Below are positions 24,655-35,421 of a stretch of 64,000 nt of DNA, piece after piece. This DNA comes from Lycorma delicatula. Lineage: Eukaryota > Arthropoda > Insecta > Hemiptera > Fulgoridae. The notes beneath the pieces were generated by a model. It did no database searches. It was not told the DNA's origin and saw only the letters and a program-made list of their open reading frames with translations. How positions within the stretch are numbered: the first letter of the stretch is position 1; the number at the start of each line of letters is the position of its first letter. The position numbers and the translations under genes were made by a program. The stretch is from positions 12,955,501 to 13,019,500 of the forward strand of contig NC_134460.1 of NCBI RefSeq assembly GCF_047948215.1, read 5' to 3'.

Positions 24655-24806
24655 TTAACTTACGGGACCACCGTCAGGTATTGCTTCAGCGGATGTGATG
24701 AATGGTTTGTAGCGTGTGTGAAAATTTCACGTCTGACCGGGATGCGAACCCGGGACCTTCGGATGAAAGACCGAGACGATACCATTCGCGACACGGAGAC
24801 TGGCTT
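24655..24806 (-). mobile_element. SINE-1 copy
   Basis: Minus-strand reading gives the tRNA-like head, a B box with one substitution (GGGTTCGCATCCC) at about 24740-24755, and the shared body ending ACGGTGGTCCCG near 24665. Many small differences from the 13.3- and 29.4-kb copies suggest it is older. No convincing target duplication was found. Confidence 0.8.
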
Positions 24807-25248
24807 ACTGTTTAGAGTAAATCAGTAAGTTATTTTTTTTTTTTTATTTCTATATAGGTGTAATCTGTCTGTTTATACGAATATACACAAACTTTTGATA
24901 AATAATAATAATTTTTTATATAAAATTTCTTCTTTTTTACATATTCGTATAACACTCCCAAAAAAATTACAAAAAAAAGACAGTTTGTAATCTAAAATAT
25001 GGTAAATCTATAAATAATACATCTATGAAAAGATTCAAGAAAACAGAAAAATGGTGTGAAACCTATTCTTGATCAATATTAGAAAAGAAGTACTGATAAG
25101 CAATTTTAAATAACCATTACGAATGAGTGAGGCTGTATTGAAGGAATGTTTCTATCTTTTCTTTATCTTAAGTTTTCATTTTTTTCTTTTTTTTTTAGAA
25201 AAAATCGCGAGAAAATATTTTGAATACCTGAATTACTTTAGGCTCTGA

Positions 25249-25282
25249 GTGCGTGTGTGTGTGTGTGTATGTGTGTGTGTGC
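25249..25282. repeat. GT dinucleotide microsatellite
   Basis: An almost pure GT run with one TA interruption, immediately upstream of the family C copy. Confidence 0.9.
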
Positions 25283-25369
25283 AGGATGTCTAAAAAATCT
25301 TCGTTTTTGAATCAACAATTTGTGAAAAATTTCGCCGTGATTTTTGTTACAAGGATATCATGAAATCGT

Positions 25370-25720
25370 ACTGAAATTCTTGGAACTTTAATTAAGGGGC
25401 AAATTTTGTGGTTTCGTATGGTTTTTCATCTGAAAAATTTAATAAAACGATCCCAGAATTGTAACTACAGTAATATTTGAGAAAAGTTTTGTAAAAACGC
25501 AAATATTAATATAGCAAACCACAATTTCTAGTTTTGACGTAGATTACGTAAAACTTTTATTAAACAAGTAAAATTTTCCAAGAAAATATCTAAAGAATTA
25601 AATTTAAGTAAATCTATGTAATTTAAGTAATGTCAACTGAAGTTAATGAAGAGTTTAAAATATTTGATATTTATTTACCTACACGTGTTAAAAAAATATT
25701 GTATTATAATTTTAAACCGA
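25370..25720. repeat. Dispersed repeat family C, copy 2
   Basis: This is the counterpart of 5900-6260, with shared blocks AATAAAAC, TCCCAGAA, AGTAATxTxTGAGAAA and GAAGAGTTTAAAA in the same order. It is non-coding and of unknown class. Confidence 0.45.
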
Positions 25721-26054
25721 AGTAAGAATTATTTCAGTATTAGAAAATATTTAGAAACAAAATCAATTTACTTACTATTGAAATACTTGTTTTAAATGCC
25801 CTACGTCACTGTTTACCAAATATTCCGCTCAATTTAAAATTCATTGGGTGCTTCTTCTTTATGATTGAAATTTGTTTCATGTTTAATAACATTAAGAAAC
25901 AGAGGTTTATTATTTAAAAATAATAACTTCCAAAAATGTGTAATTTTGTAAATTAGCATATTAACGATTAATCGTAATTGAAAAAGTTATGTATTATATT
26001 TGAATAGTTTTGTACGATCTAAACTGAAAAAATTACAGTGCTTGATGATCACTT

Positions 26055-26988
26055 ACTTTTTTTTTGTCTTCAGTCATTTGACTGGTTTGATGCAGCTCTC
26101 CAAGATTCCGTATCTAGTGCTAATCGTTTCATTTCAGTATACCCTCTACATCCGACATCCCTAACAATTTTTTTTACATATTCAAAACGTGGCCTGCCTA
26201 CACAATTTTTCCCTTCTACCTGTCCTTCCAATATTAAAGTGACTATTCCAGGATGCCTTAGTATGTGGCCTATAAGTCTGTCTCTTCTTTTAACTATATT
26301 TTTCCAAATGCTTCTTTCTTCATCTATTTGCCGCAATACCTCTTCGTTTGTCACTTTATCCACCCGTCTGATTTTTAACATTCTCCTATAGCACCGCATT
26401 TCAAAAGCTTCTAATCTTTTCTTCTCAGATAATCCGATCGTCCATGTTTCACTTCCATATAAAGCGACACTTCAAACATATACTTTCAAAAATCTTTTCC
26501 TGACATTTAAATTAATTTTTGATGTAAAGAAATTATATTTCTTACTGAAGGCTCGTTTAGCTTGTGCTATTCGGCATTTTATATCGCTCCTGCTTCGTCC
26601 ATCTTTAGTAATTCTACTTTCCAAATAACAAAATTCTTCTACCTCCATAATCTTTTCTCCTCCTATTTTCACATTCGGTGCTCCATCTTTGTTATTTCTA
26701 CTACATTTCATTACTTTTGTTTTGTTCTTGTTTATTTTCACGCGATAGTTCTTGCGTAGGACTTCATCTATGCCGTTCATTGTTTCTTCTAAATCCTTTT
26801 TACTCTCGGCTAGAATTACTATATCATCAGCAAATCGTAGCATCTTTATCTTTTCACCTTGTACTGTTACTCCGAATCTAAATTGTTCTTTAACATCATT
26901 AACCGCTCGATCCATGTAAAGATTAAAAAGTAACGGAGATAGGGAACATCCTTGTCGGACTCCCTTTCTTATTACGGCTTCTTTCTTA
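26055..26988 (-). mobile_element. RTE-like LINE copy with 8-bp target duplication
   Basis: Minus-strand insertion starting just before the RT block RKGVRQGCSLSP (near 26960). It then carries MLRFADDIVIL near 26845, YLESRITKDGRS, and the C-terminal region to ASNQSND, a stop, AGAC and the poly(A) (T-run at 26055-26063). A Trp codon after KVYV (about 26473) has become TGA; the frame is otherwise open on both sides. The 8-bp repeat GATCACTT lies at 26047-26054 and 26989-26996. Confidence 0.9.
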
Positions 26989-26999
26989 GATCACTTCCT

Positions 27000-28240
27000 A
27001 AAAATGCTTTTTCAGTTTTCAAGTGAAGATTAAGTACAGACAATTTTTTTTTAATGGAAATTGAATTGTTTTTTCTTAAGAGATGTTATGTTGAGGGTAA
27101 TAAGGGTGGGCGTAGTAAATTTTATTTACTTATTTATTTTTAAGAACTTTTCAAATCACATTAATTATTTAATTTTGGTTAGTTTTAAAATTATATATTA
27201 TAATTTAAGTTAAAAGCAAACTAAACTATATTGTTTTTAATGTTTAAATATCACTAACGGAGGGATTAAAGTTAAAAACAAATAAACTATATTGTGTTTT
27301 AATTTTTAAATATTACTAACGGAAGAATTAAAGGTAAAGTACTTAAGAAATTTCGAATGGTAAAACAATATTATTACTTGCTTTTCCACATTTAAAAAAA
27401 ATATTTTTTTAGAAAATTTTTTAGTGTGAATTTTTTAAATAGCATATTATTATTATGTTACAAGATAATTTATTTTAAAATTTCTTCATTTAATCTAATG
27501 CACATTGTGTTACATTAATTCATAAATCATACATTATTTTCGTAATTGTTCATAAATTTTCATGTTTATATCCCATTAAGGAATTGAATAAAATCAGTTC
27601 CGTACATTTTCAAGCAAATTGTAATTTATTTTCGGTTAACTATACTTTTACACGCTATGTTTTACTTTCTTCTATCTTTTTCTTTATTTTTGTTTATATG
27701 TTAATTTTTTTTAACGAATCGATTTTAATTTATTGTTAATCATTTTATTTAATAGTTGTCTACGTATTTTAACGGAATGGTAATGTACTTCGTTCGATTA
27801 TATTTGGACATAATATAATTAAATAACTATAATTTGCATTAGGATACTTTTTATGTTAAAAATGATGTTAGCGTTACTTAGTTTTCATATAAATCCTTCT
27901 TAATAATAATTATGATTAAGTAATGAAAATGCTTTTAATAATCTAAATAAAAAAGTTTGTTTTATTAGAAAAAAAATTGGTTAATCTGAAGCTTCACACG
28001 ATCTGCTACAGTTTTTTTTATAGATGTATCGCATGTAAAGCGCCTGATGTACAACTGATATCAGTCACAATTGCTTTTCTGAGAGTAATGATGTTAACTG
28101 TATAATCTATATAAATGTGGTAATTGAGGTAATGTGTCATTTATAAATCGTCTGTATTTCGTTGGACTTGGAATGCTGATATTAAATCGAACATTTGGAT
28201 TTATTAAGAAGGCATTAGAAACTACTTCATTAGAAATCTG
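27000..28240. other. AT-rich non-coding DNA
   Basis: No coding or structural feature recognised between two LINE insertions. Two short similar stretches (AAATATCACTAACGGA near 27250 and AAATATTACTAACGGA near 27310) suggest a small local duplication. Confidence 0.5.
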
Positions 28241-28330
28241 AAATGGGGTACTTGTTTTTTTTTTTAGAAATGGCTATACCACTTTCAGGAGTGACCTCAC
28301 GTCAGGGCGTGTATAATCGTTTTTATTACA

Positions 28331-28948
28331 AAATAGGAGGAGAAAAGATTATGGAGGTAGAAGAATTTTGTTATTTGGGAAGTAAAATTACTAAAGATGG
28401 ACGAAGCAGGAGCGATATAAAATGCCCAATAGCACAAGCTAAACGAGCCTTCAGTAAGAAATATAATTTGTTTACATCAGAAATTAATTTAAATGTCAGG
28501 AAAAGATTTTTGAAAGTGTATGTTTGGAGTGTCGCTTTATATGGAAGTGAAACTTGGACGATCGGAGTATCTGAGAAGAAAAGATTAGATGCTTTTGAAA
28601 TGCTATAGGAGAATGTTAAAAATCAGACGGGTGGATAAAGTGACAAATGAAGAGGTATTGCGGCAAATAGATGAAGAAAGAAGCATTTGGAAAACTATAG
28701 TTAAAAGAAGAGACAGACTTATAGGCCACATACTAAGGCATCCTGGAATAGTCGCTTTAATATTGGAAGGACAGGTAGAAGGGAAAAATTGTGTAGGCAG
28801 GCCACGTTTGGAGTATGTAAAACAAATTGTTGGGGATGTAGGATGTAGAGGGTATACTGAAATGAAACGACTAGCACTAGATAGGGAATGTTGGAGAGCT
28901 GCATCAAACCAGTCAAATGACTGAAGACAAAAAAAAAAAAAAAAAAAA
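28331..28948 (+). mobile_element. RTE-like LINE, 5'-truncated copy
   Basis: The element begins at KIGGEKIMEVEEFCYLGSK and runs to the family's standard end. A 5-base deletion near 28600, inside what is MRCYRR elsewhere, shifts the frame, so it reads as two overlapping open frames (28243-28608 and 28589-28924). The first starts in flanking DNA, giving an artificial fusion. A short direct repeat, ATTACAA, lies at 28325-28331 and 28948-28954. The tail is about 22 A. Confidence 0.88.
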
Positions 28949-28954
28949 TTACAA

Positions 28955-30187
28955 CACCTGAAATACGCAGCCGCGTACGCGCATATCTGCTTTCTAGATG
29001 TGAGGCAAAAACTGTTTACAAATATTATTGAACATCCCCCCCACTCTTAAATCCGACTGAATTGAATATTTGGACTTTCAATTAACTTAATAAGGAATTA
29101 AAATACGTAATTTTTACACATTAAGCAGGGTACATTTCGTAAAACCATTGGAAAATAAAAATAAAAAGCCGGCAAGGTTTACAAAATAAAGTTTTTAAAT
29201 ATTAATGACTAATGTTTATTGTGCATTTTCAAAAAAAGATAAAATAGTTCAGGAAAAAAGGGACCGATTTGACCACCTTGATTTAATGACCTTTACCCTT
29301 AACTAAGGTTTACCTTTACCCTTTACCCTTAAGGTTTTTACCTTAACTATTATGCAGTATTAAAAAGTACAATTGAAAAAATTAGATTGATAATAAACAC
29401 CAATTTTTAAAGCCGGCCTCCGTAGCACAAGTGGTAGCGTCTCGGCCTTTCATCCGGAGGTCCCGGGTTCGAATCCCGGTCAGGCATGGCATTTACACAC
29501 TCTACAAATCCATTCATTTTATCCTCCGAAGCAATACCTAACGGTGGTCTCCCGGAGGTTAAAAAAAAAGATTCATAATAAAATATTTTGGATCCCAGTT
29601 GACCACTTTGACCAAATGAAGTTTTTTCATCGAAATTATATCTTATTTTAGAATATAATTGTTTAAAAATCTTTGAAAAACATAAAAAATAAAAGATTAT
29701 AAAAAATTCAGTACATCTTTGAAGCTGGATCTCATGGGAACCCCTTTTTTTAAAAAAAAGTTCTCAACTTCGATACTAGATAAACAAAAGTAGATAATAC
29801 AAAAGTCAACATCGATACTAGATAAAGTTGAATTTTCAAATTTAAAAACTAAAGTTTAAAAAAGTTTATTTTAAGAACGAGTTTCATTCAACCCCCTGTT
29901 TTTTGGGTCTTAATAGTTTACTAAATTAATTATTTATTTACGTAAGTTGTTTCAATATAGTGCAATGTTATTCAGCAAGGCTAAAAGGAAAAACAGTCCT
30001 TGTCTGATGGAGTCGAAAATCTGGGGATATACGAGTATATCGACAAATATTTCTATCAAATTTCTACTTCTTTAGGAACGGGTTTTCGAGATCGACTTCA
30101 GTTTCCTTTAATCCAAGTCGCCTCGGATTGGGCCTTTTACAAAATTTCACCACTTGCCTCGATTTATGATGAACCATCTCTCTTCCG
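28955..30187 (+). repeat. Dispersed repeat family A, copy 2
   Basis: A diverged copy of the repeat at 17665-19570, sharing TTAAATATTAATGACTAA near 29200, CCACCTTGATTTAATGAC near 29272, ACCAAATGAAGTTTTT near 29611 and GTGCAATGTTATTCA near 29960. A SINE-1 copy interrupts it at 29412. Near 29285-29345 a short CCTTAAGGTTTACCTTTACC-type repetition is present. The 84-codon open frame at 30000-30254 lies across the end of this copy and the following SINE and is not considered a gene. Confidence 0.55.
29412..29573 (+). mobile_element. SINE-1 copy, best preserved
   Basis: Head GCCTCCGTAGCACAAGTGGT, a TTTCAT anticodon-loop-like segment, perfect B box GGTTCGAATCC at about 29467-29477, then CGGTCAGGCATGG, the body, and CCCGGAGGTTAAAAAAAAAG as tail. 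The T-arm CCCGGGTTCGAATCCCGG pairs perfectly. The acceptor ends (GCCTCCG and CAGGCA) pair only in part, so this is a SINE head rather than a working tRNA gene. It is inserted in family A copy 2. Confidence 0.88.
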
Positions 30188-30189
30188 TT

Positions 30190-30858
30190 CCGTAGCGGTA
30201 GCGTCTGGGCTATCATCCGGAGGTCCCGGGTTGCCTGAACCCGGTCAGGCATAGAATTTTTCATACGCCACAAAATTCAGTTATCATCTAGTAACTGTTA
30301 GATATGACGTAAGCTTATTGTTGCTGTGTAAATAAATAAATATTAATGACTTAATTATCAAATATTTAGAGTAGACTGGGAAAAAATGAAAAGTTCAGTA
30401 AAAATATCGGTACGATTTAATCCCCTTGATCTAATGACATTTTTTCTTAAAAATTATCCAGAATTATAAATATAATTGAAAAAAAACTCAATAGTCTTAA
30501 TAAATAATTTTGGTTTCCGGTTCATCCCCTTCACCAAATGAAGTTTTTGTCGTCAAAACTATACTGTATATAAATGAAATTACTAAAAATAAAAAATATC
30601 TTAATTTTTAGTACAAAAATTTAGATTTCGTTTGACAAACTTCAACAGTCAATACTTGGAAAAGATGATAAGATATAAAAAAATTTAATTCTTAAATCGA
30701 GTCCGATCGGACACCTTTTTCTTAAAACCGTTTCCTGCGGTCTACTTTAATACTAGATACAGGTGGATATTCAGTTTTAATAATTAAAGTTTAAAAAAAT
30801 ATGTTTTAAGTACGAGTCCCGTTTATCCCCGTTGTTCATTTGGGCGTTTATCTATTGG
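30190..30858 (+). repeat. Family A copy 3 (proximal part) with SINE-1 variant head
   Basis: This block is almost base-for-base the same as 17512-18189, including the altered B box GGGTTGCCTGAACCC, AGAGTAGACTGGGAAAAAATG and the end TTTATCTATTGGA. Only scattered substitutions and single-base length changes are seen. It is far more similar to copy 1 than to the adjacent copy 2, so the two blocks share a recent common source. The match stops where a LINE fragment begins at 30859. Confidence 0.8.
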
Positions 30859-31373
30859 AATCTCTTCCGTTCTTCTCTTCTCAACACATCTCCTCTCTTG
30901 CGCACTTCCACCATCATCGTTTTAATCCATTTCATTCTCGGTCTACCCCTTGGTCTTCCACCTGTTTTCTCTGCATTCAGCATTCTGTTTGATAATCTTT
31001 CCTCTTCCATCCTTTCAATATGTCCAACAGAGCTTTGATCTTCCAGTTGTCTCGATTCGGCTTCTCAATTTCAGTTCTTCTCTTAACATACTGCTTCTTG
31101 TGTTCCCTAATGTGCTTCTCTTGAATTTAATTTCTGCTTCCTGTAGTCGACCTTCACCTTTCTACCATCTGCCCAGGTATTTTTCGCTTAGGTAAGAATT
31201 GACACAAAGTAGACTTTATACATAGCTCTCTTACATTGCAAAGGTGTACCTCCTTGTTCCAGACCAGATTTCTTACATTGTGATAAAATTCACTCGCCTT
31301 CTGTACTCTTGTTCTTATTACTTTAACGATTTTCCCATCCACGGGGAAAACTTTCAGTTTAGAAAACTCTTTT
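30859..31373 (-). pseudogene. LINE ORF2 C-terminal fragment of a second family
   Basis: Minus-strand reading gives RVQKASEFYHNVRNLVWNKE (about 31300-31245), then LQCKRAMYKVYF in another frame, HIERMEEERLSNRML near 31020, and GGRPRGRPRMKWIKTMMVEV near 30960-30905. This is the C-terminal order of many insect LINE ORF2 proteins, and the family is distinct from the GRPRLEYVKQ one. Several frameshifts are present. It replaces the middle of family A copy 3, which resumes at 31381. Confidence 0.75.
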
Positions 31374-31380
31374 ACCCTTA

Positions 31381-32260
31381 CTTTTCTAGATATAAGAAAA
31401 AAACTGTTTAGAAATTAAGTTGAATATATCCGACTCTTAAATCCGATTGACTTACAACTTTGAAGTTTTAAATAATTTAATTAGTAATTTCATCGTACTA
31501 AAGTTCAGATTTCTACGCCTAATGTACAAATAGACATAAATTAAAAATGACGAACATAACTTCTCCCATTTTTATTAATTTTATTTGAAATTTTTTTGCA
31601 TCCTGGAATAGTCGCTTTAATATTGGAAGGACAGGTAGAAGGGAAAAATTGTGTAGGCAGGCCACGTTTGGAGTATGTAAAACAAATTGTTGGGGATGTA
31701 GGATGTAGAGGGTATACTGAAATGAAACGACTAGCACTAGATAAGGAATCTTGGAGAGCTGCATCAAACCAGTCAAATGACTGAAGACAAAAAAAAAAAA
31801 AAAAAAATTTGAAATTTAATGGTATCAATTATATAGAAATGTTTTGAGCCATTCTCAAAGAATTTTTGTCGAGCCAGTCCGGAGATATTAATAAAAATAC
31901 AGGCCGACACACACGCATCTACATCTTCCGGAAATTTCTATCATTTTTTTGTTGTTGTGTTTTTGGACTATGGGGGTCGACATTTTCAAAAATCAAGATA
32001 CCAAAAATGTTGACCGATCGCTCTTTAAAGCTACGTTCCTATGGCAGTAATACAGCTATATTCAGAAAGTAAAAAGTTGAAAAGAGCTCCTACAAAAGAT
32101 TTGTTTTTAAATTTCGAACACTATTTTACATCCCTTCACCTCATTTGGTAAAACTGTTAGGGGTGAATTTTAAAGATGCTCGATATTCAACTGTATATGT
32201 TTGGTTCGGTGAAGAAGGGAACGAGAAAATCACTTCGTTCCTCAGTTTCCGTTGTAATCC
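31381..32260 (+). repeat. Family A copy 3 (distal part)
   Basis: After the LINE fragment, family A resumes with AAAAACTGTTTAGAAATTAA (compare 18361) and continues to the ACCAAAAATGTTGACCGATCG region (compare 19515). A LINE 3' end is inserted at 31594-31806. Confidence 0.55.
31594..31806 (+). mobile_element. RTE-like LINE, 3'-end copy with 11-bp target duplication
   Basis: This short insertion starts at HPGIVALILEGQVEGK and ends with the standard stop, AGAC and about 20 A. It is open throughout (31596-31784). The direct repeat ATTTGAAATTT lies at 31583-31593 and 31807-31817. It is inserted in family A copy 3. Confidence 0.93.
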
Positions 32261-32264
32261 TACT

Positions 32265-32996
32265 TGTTATTATTAGGAAGGATTATGAAATCTTTTGATA
32301 TGACTTGTGACTTGTGTCAGGGTCGCTTACAATCTTTAAGATCATGCACTTAACATACAGAGATACAGCAAGTACTAATATATTAAAAATCTTCGTACCT
32401 TTAAGATAAATAATAAATTATAAGAAATAATTTTCAATTATTTAAATAAAACATTAAATATTTATATATTTAACTTCATTATCAACCGGTCAATTTCTTA
32501 ATGAGAGTTTTACTTTTCTGTAATTTTCTTTAAACAAAAAATATATTTTTTTTCTTAACTATTCATTTTAAAATACTTTTTTAAATACATTTAAATTTCC
32601 ATAGAATTAAAATAAATGATTATTTTAAATTTCATACAAGGTCTATTAAGAAATTATATATATATATATATATATTTAATATTATTGTTATTATTTTTAT
32701 TTTTACTTGTGTTTCATTAAGAGGCGTATTTGGTCATCACTAAATGAATAAGCCTAATCATTTTGTTGGAATGAAATTGTAAATGTGGTTTGTTGACAAA
32801 TTACTTTTTAATAAGTAATTATGTACCCATTTGCGGTATTGTTTGACACCTGTATCCGACCGTAGCTGCTAGCCGCCTTGCCGCAATCATAAATATATTT
32901 ATTCTAAATGAAACAATTCATTTACAGATAATCACAATCTAAAAAACCTTACTAAAATTTACTCAATTTTTCAAATAATAATATAGTGATATATTG

Positions 32997-33032
<36 letters not shown>

Positions 33033-33545
33033 ATTTTTTTTTGGTATTCATTTCCGGTTTATATTTATATATTTGTGTTTATTATGTGATTGTACGATGC
33101 GAAAGTAATTTCATTACCTTTAAACATTTTTTAGTACATCCAGTCTATAAATCGTTATTTTAAATGATGTTATTTTTATTAAATGAAGGTATTTGTTTGT
33201 AATGTTACTTTGATTTGCTTAAATCTCCTCGCATAAGAAGATTGTAGAAAAATTGCTTTAACATAATATCGAAGACTTATGTTTTAAGGATAAAAATTTA
33301 GGTGTTTTTATTCCCTCATAACTTTTAATGATTTTTTTTTTTAATTTGATTCATTCACTAACAGAATCTTACTAAAATACAATAAACTTCTTTACAGATC
33401 CTTAAAAAATATAATAAAAAGATTTGAAATAAAAAATAAACGGTTTGTAAAATATAAAACCGGTTTTTTTTTAATAACCCTAATTTACATTTTTTGTGAA
33501 TTTCTCTTTTTTTGTCGGGGTCAAATTAAAACAGGTAATAAATAC
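32265..33545. other. AT-rich non-coding DNA with AT microsatellites
   Basis: No gene visible. Pure AT dinucleotide runs lie at about 32654-32675 and 32999-33030. Confidence 0.6.
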
Positions 33546-33559
33546 CTGTTGCCTATTAG

Positions 33560-34605
33560 GAATGGAATGGAATGCAAAGTTGGCAGGAATCTATTACTCC
33601 CTACTTTATCGCAGAACCTGGACAGAGTCCCTTGCTGCTGGATCATTCTAATCGGGCTTGTTTTTTAAAGGGTTAATTTTAAATAGCGGGTCTAATTTTT
33701 ACAAGTTTTGTTTATTATTATTTAGTGTTTAAAGGACGGATTTAATTGCATTCCAATTCCGTTGTTAAACCAGCGTTATCGAACCCATTTTACGGGCCGA
33801 CCGCGGAAGGCTAGGCTTATAAAGCCTGTCCTCCCGACGTAATTCCCCTTCAGACCGTCCACTGAAGTCCTTTCGGTGCTAACTCTTTAATAAGCTAGCA
33901 GGAATACGCCACAACGGGGCACTACCTGTAAGGAGGGAGCAATGCGTCCCCTTTTCCGGAGGAGTCGCAGTTGCTGGGTTATTTTATCTTATTGTAAGTT
34001 TTGAAAAGGAGAGGATGTTTAGAAGCTCTTCATCCGCTTCTGGTATGGCTGCCCTTCAGGACGCATCTCTGCTGGGCTCTGTTCCGGACTCCAGTCCGTG
34101 ATGTTGAGACGAGTGGCTGGTCTTCCTTCTTCTTCATCTTCTCCCTCTTCTTCTTCCGAAGACCTCTTCGTTCTTCTTTGGCCTGCACTTTCCAAGAATT
34201 GGTAGTAACCGAAGTTACATACCATTAACCTTGAAATTCCCGAGGCCCCGAAGGGCTGAACGGGGGAAAGTGCAGGTTTCTTCGTTCTTCTGTGCTGTCA
34301 GTGGCTGCTGGGCAGGTGACTGCTGGGCAGGTGGCTGCTGGGCTTGCGACTGTTGGGCTGATGGCTGCTGGGCTCGTTCCCTCTTTCTTCTTTCTTGAAA
34401 GGAAAGGAAGGTAATAGGGAACTTACAATGGTGACACCTATTCGCGATCGCGGTTTTGGGGCGGCGATTTTCTGGAGAGAAGTAAACAGTAATTATTCAC
34501 TCCACGTAATTATTAACCTTCAGACACACGTGTGTCTGAGAAGGGGTTGGGGGGACCGCGTGGCCGCAGTGAAGAAACCATTTGTTTTTGTGGTGGCTGT
34601 TGGTA
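33560..34605 (-). mobile_element. Element D, copy 1 (unrecognised retroelement)
   Basis: A GC-richer block flanked by the 11-bp direct repeat TTGCCTATTAG (33549-33559 and 34606-34616). It shares about 0.84 kb with 35422-36253. On the minus strand it would end in a short (CCATT)n tract (GGAATGGAATGG on the plus strand at 33560). The other copy lacks the 34410-34605 part, as expected for 5' truncation of an element on this strand. These features suggest target-primed retrotransposition with a simple-repeat tail. A perfect 18-bp palindrome, CAGACACACGTGTGTCTG, lies near 34521. No reverse-transcriptase motif was found, so it is non-autonomous or a remnant. Confidence 0.65.
34019..34225 (-). CDS. 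Small acidic open frame in element D copy 1
   Basis: A 68-codon frame beginning MVCNFGYYQFLESAGQRR, followed by an acidic run (SSEEEEGEDEEEGR) and SPEQSPAEMRPEGQPYQKR. Its ATG overlaps the stop of an upstream Pro/Ala/Thr-rich frame by one base (TAATG). The same frame exists in copy 2 at 35870-36088. The copies differ by an in-frame 6-base indel in the acidic run but have different stops. The upstream frame lies in a short GCC-CAG-CAG type array that is open in more than one frame, so the arrangement may be fortuitous. No known family was recognised. Confidence 0.35.
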   Translation of the reverse strand: MVCNFGYYQFLESAGQRRTKRSSEEEEGEDEEEGRPATRLNITDWSPEQSPAEMRPEGQPYQKRMKSF

Positions 34606-34616
34606 TTGCCTATTAG

Positions 34617-35150
34617 TAATTGGTATTTTTTTTTGTGCCCCATATTTTTAATGCACGTACAGGCAGTCGAGTTTAAGTAAGTGGGGAAACCTTAGTTGGA
34701 AAAAAATCATCAAGTATGGTTTACTCCCTGAAGTTTTATTCCGACTTTTCTCATAGGAAATTGCTACATTTCCTTCCGTAAATTGTCCTTTTTTTTTGAC
34801 AAATTTCCTTTAAATATTAACATCGGTTTTAATTTAACATACTCGTTAAAGATTTAATCTTAATTACTACTACTTAATCATATCCTATCGTTTTTTTTTA
34901 ATGAATTTATCGTTTTTTTTTATGAATGTTGTCCAACTCTATTTGTACACTCTGAAATATCTATTTAACGGCAAGTCAAATTCATAGATATCCCATCCGC
35001 ATCGTCTGCGTTATTTTTGGATAATCAAAATTTTATTTACAGTGTATGGGGAAAGTCGCTGTGCTGTATGCTTTAGAATTACGTGGTGCATTCTGTTCTT
35101 TTAGCGTTAGGTCGGTTGCCCTGTGGGTTCGTTGGGCGTCGTTCAATAAT
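34617..35150. other. AT-rich non-coding DNA
   Basis: Nothing recognisable up to the presumed 5' flank of the transposase at 35160. Any terminal inverted repeat of that transposon should lie here but was not identified. Confidence 0.4.
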
Positions 35151-35421
35151 AAACCAAGATGTCAGTTGTTCGCAGAAACAATAGTTGCGAGAAACGTAAA
35201 ACGGATCTTTCGGTAGAGGAATTTATTTTTCTCCTTGAACACGTCTTTCTTGAAGGCGAAAATTAAACCGATTTAGTGAAGCACAAGTTTTCTAAAAAGC
35301 TTTCAAATACTCCTATTCCTCAGCGTGGTTCGAACTATTATCGAAAAATTTCCGGCAACAGGCTCGGTCGAAGAATTGATCAAAGCGGAAGACCACATAA
35401 ACTAAACGAACAGAAGCCGCT

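Noticed and set aside
29412..29485. tRNA-like sequence that could be taken for a tRNA gene
   Set aside because: The acceptor stem pairs only partly and a SINE body plus A-rich tail follow; several dispersed copies exist.
31541..31828. Antisense frames across LINE 3' ends (also at 5517, 26038, 28719, 31519, 43415, 44226, 55934)
   Set aside because: They are the complement of the RTE-like LINE ORF2 end and recur only because the LINE recurs.
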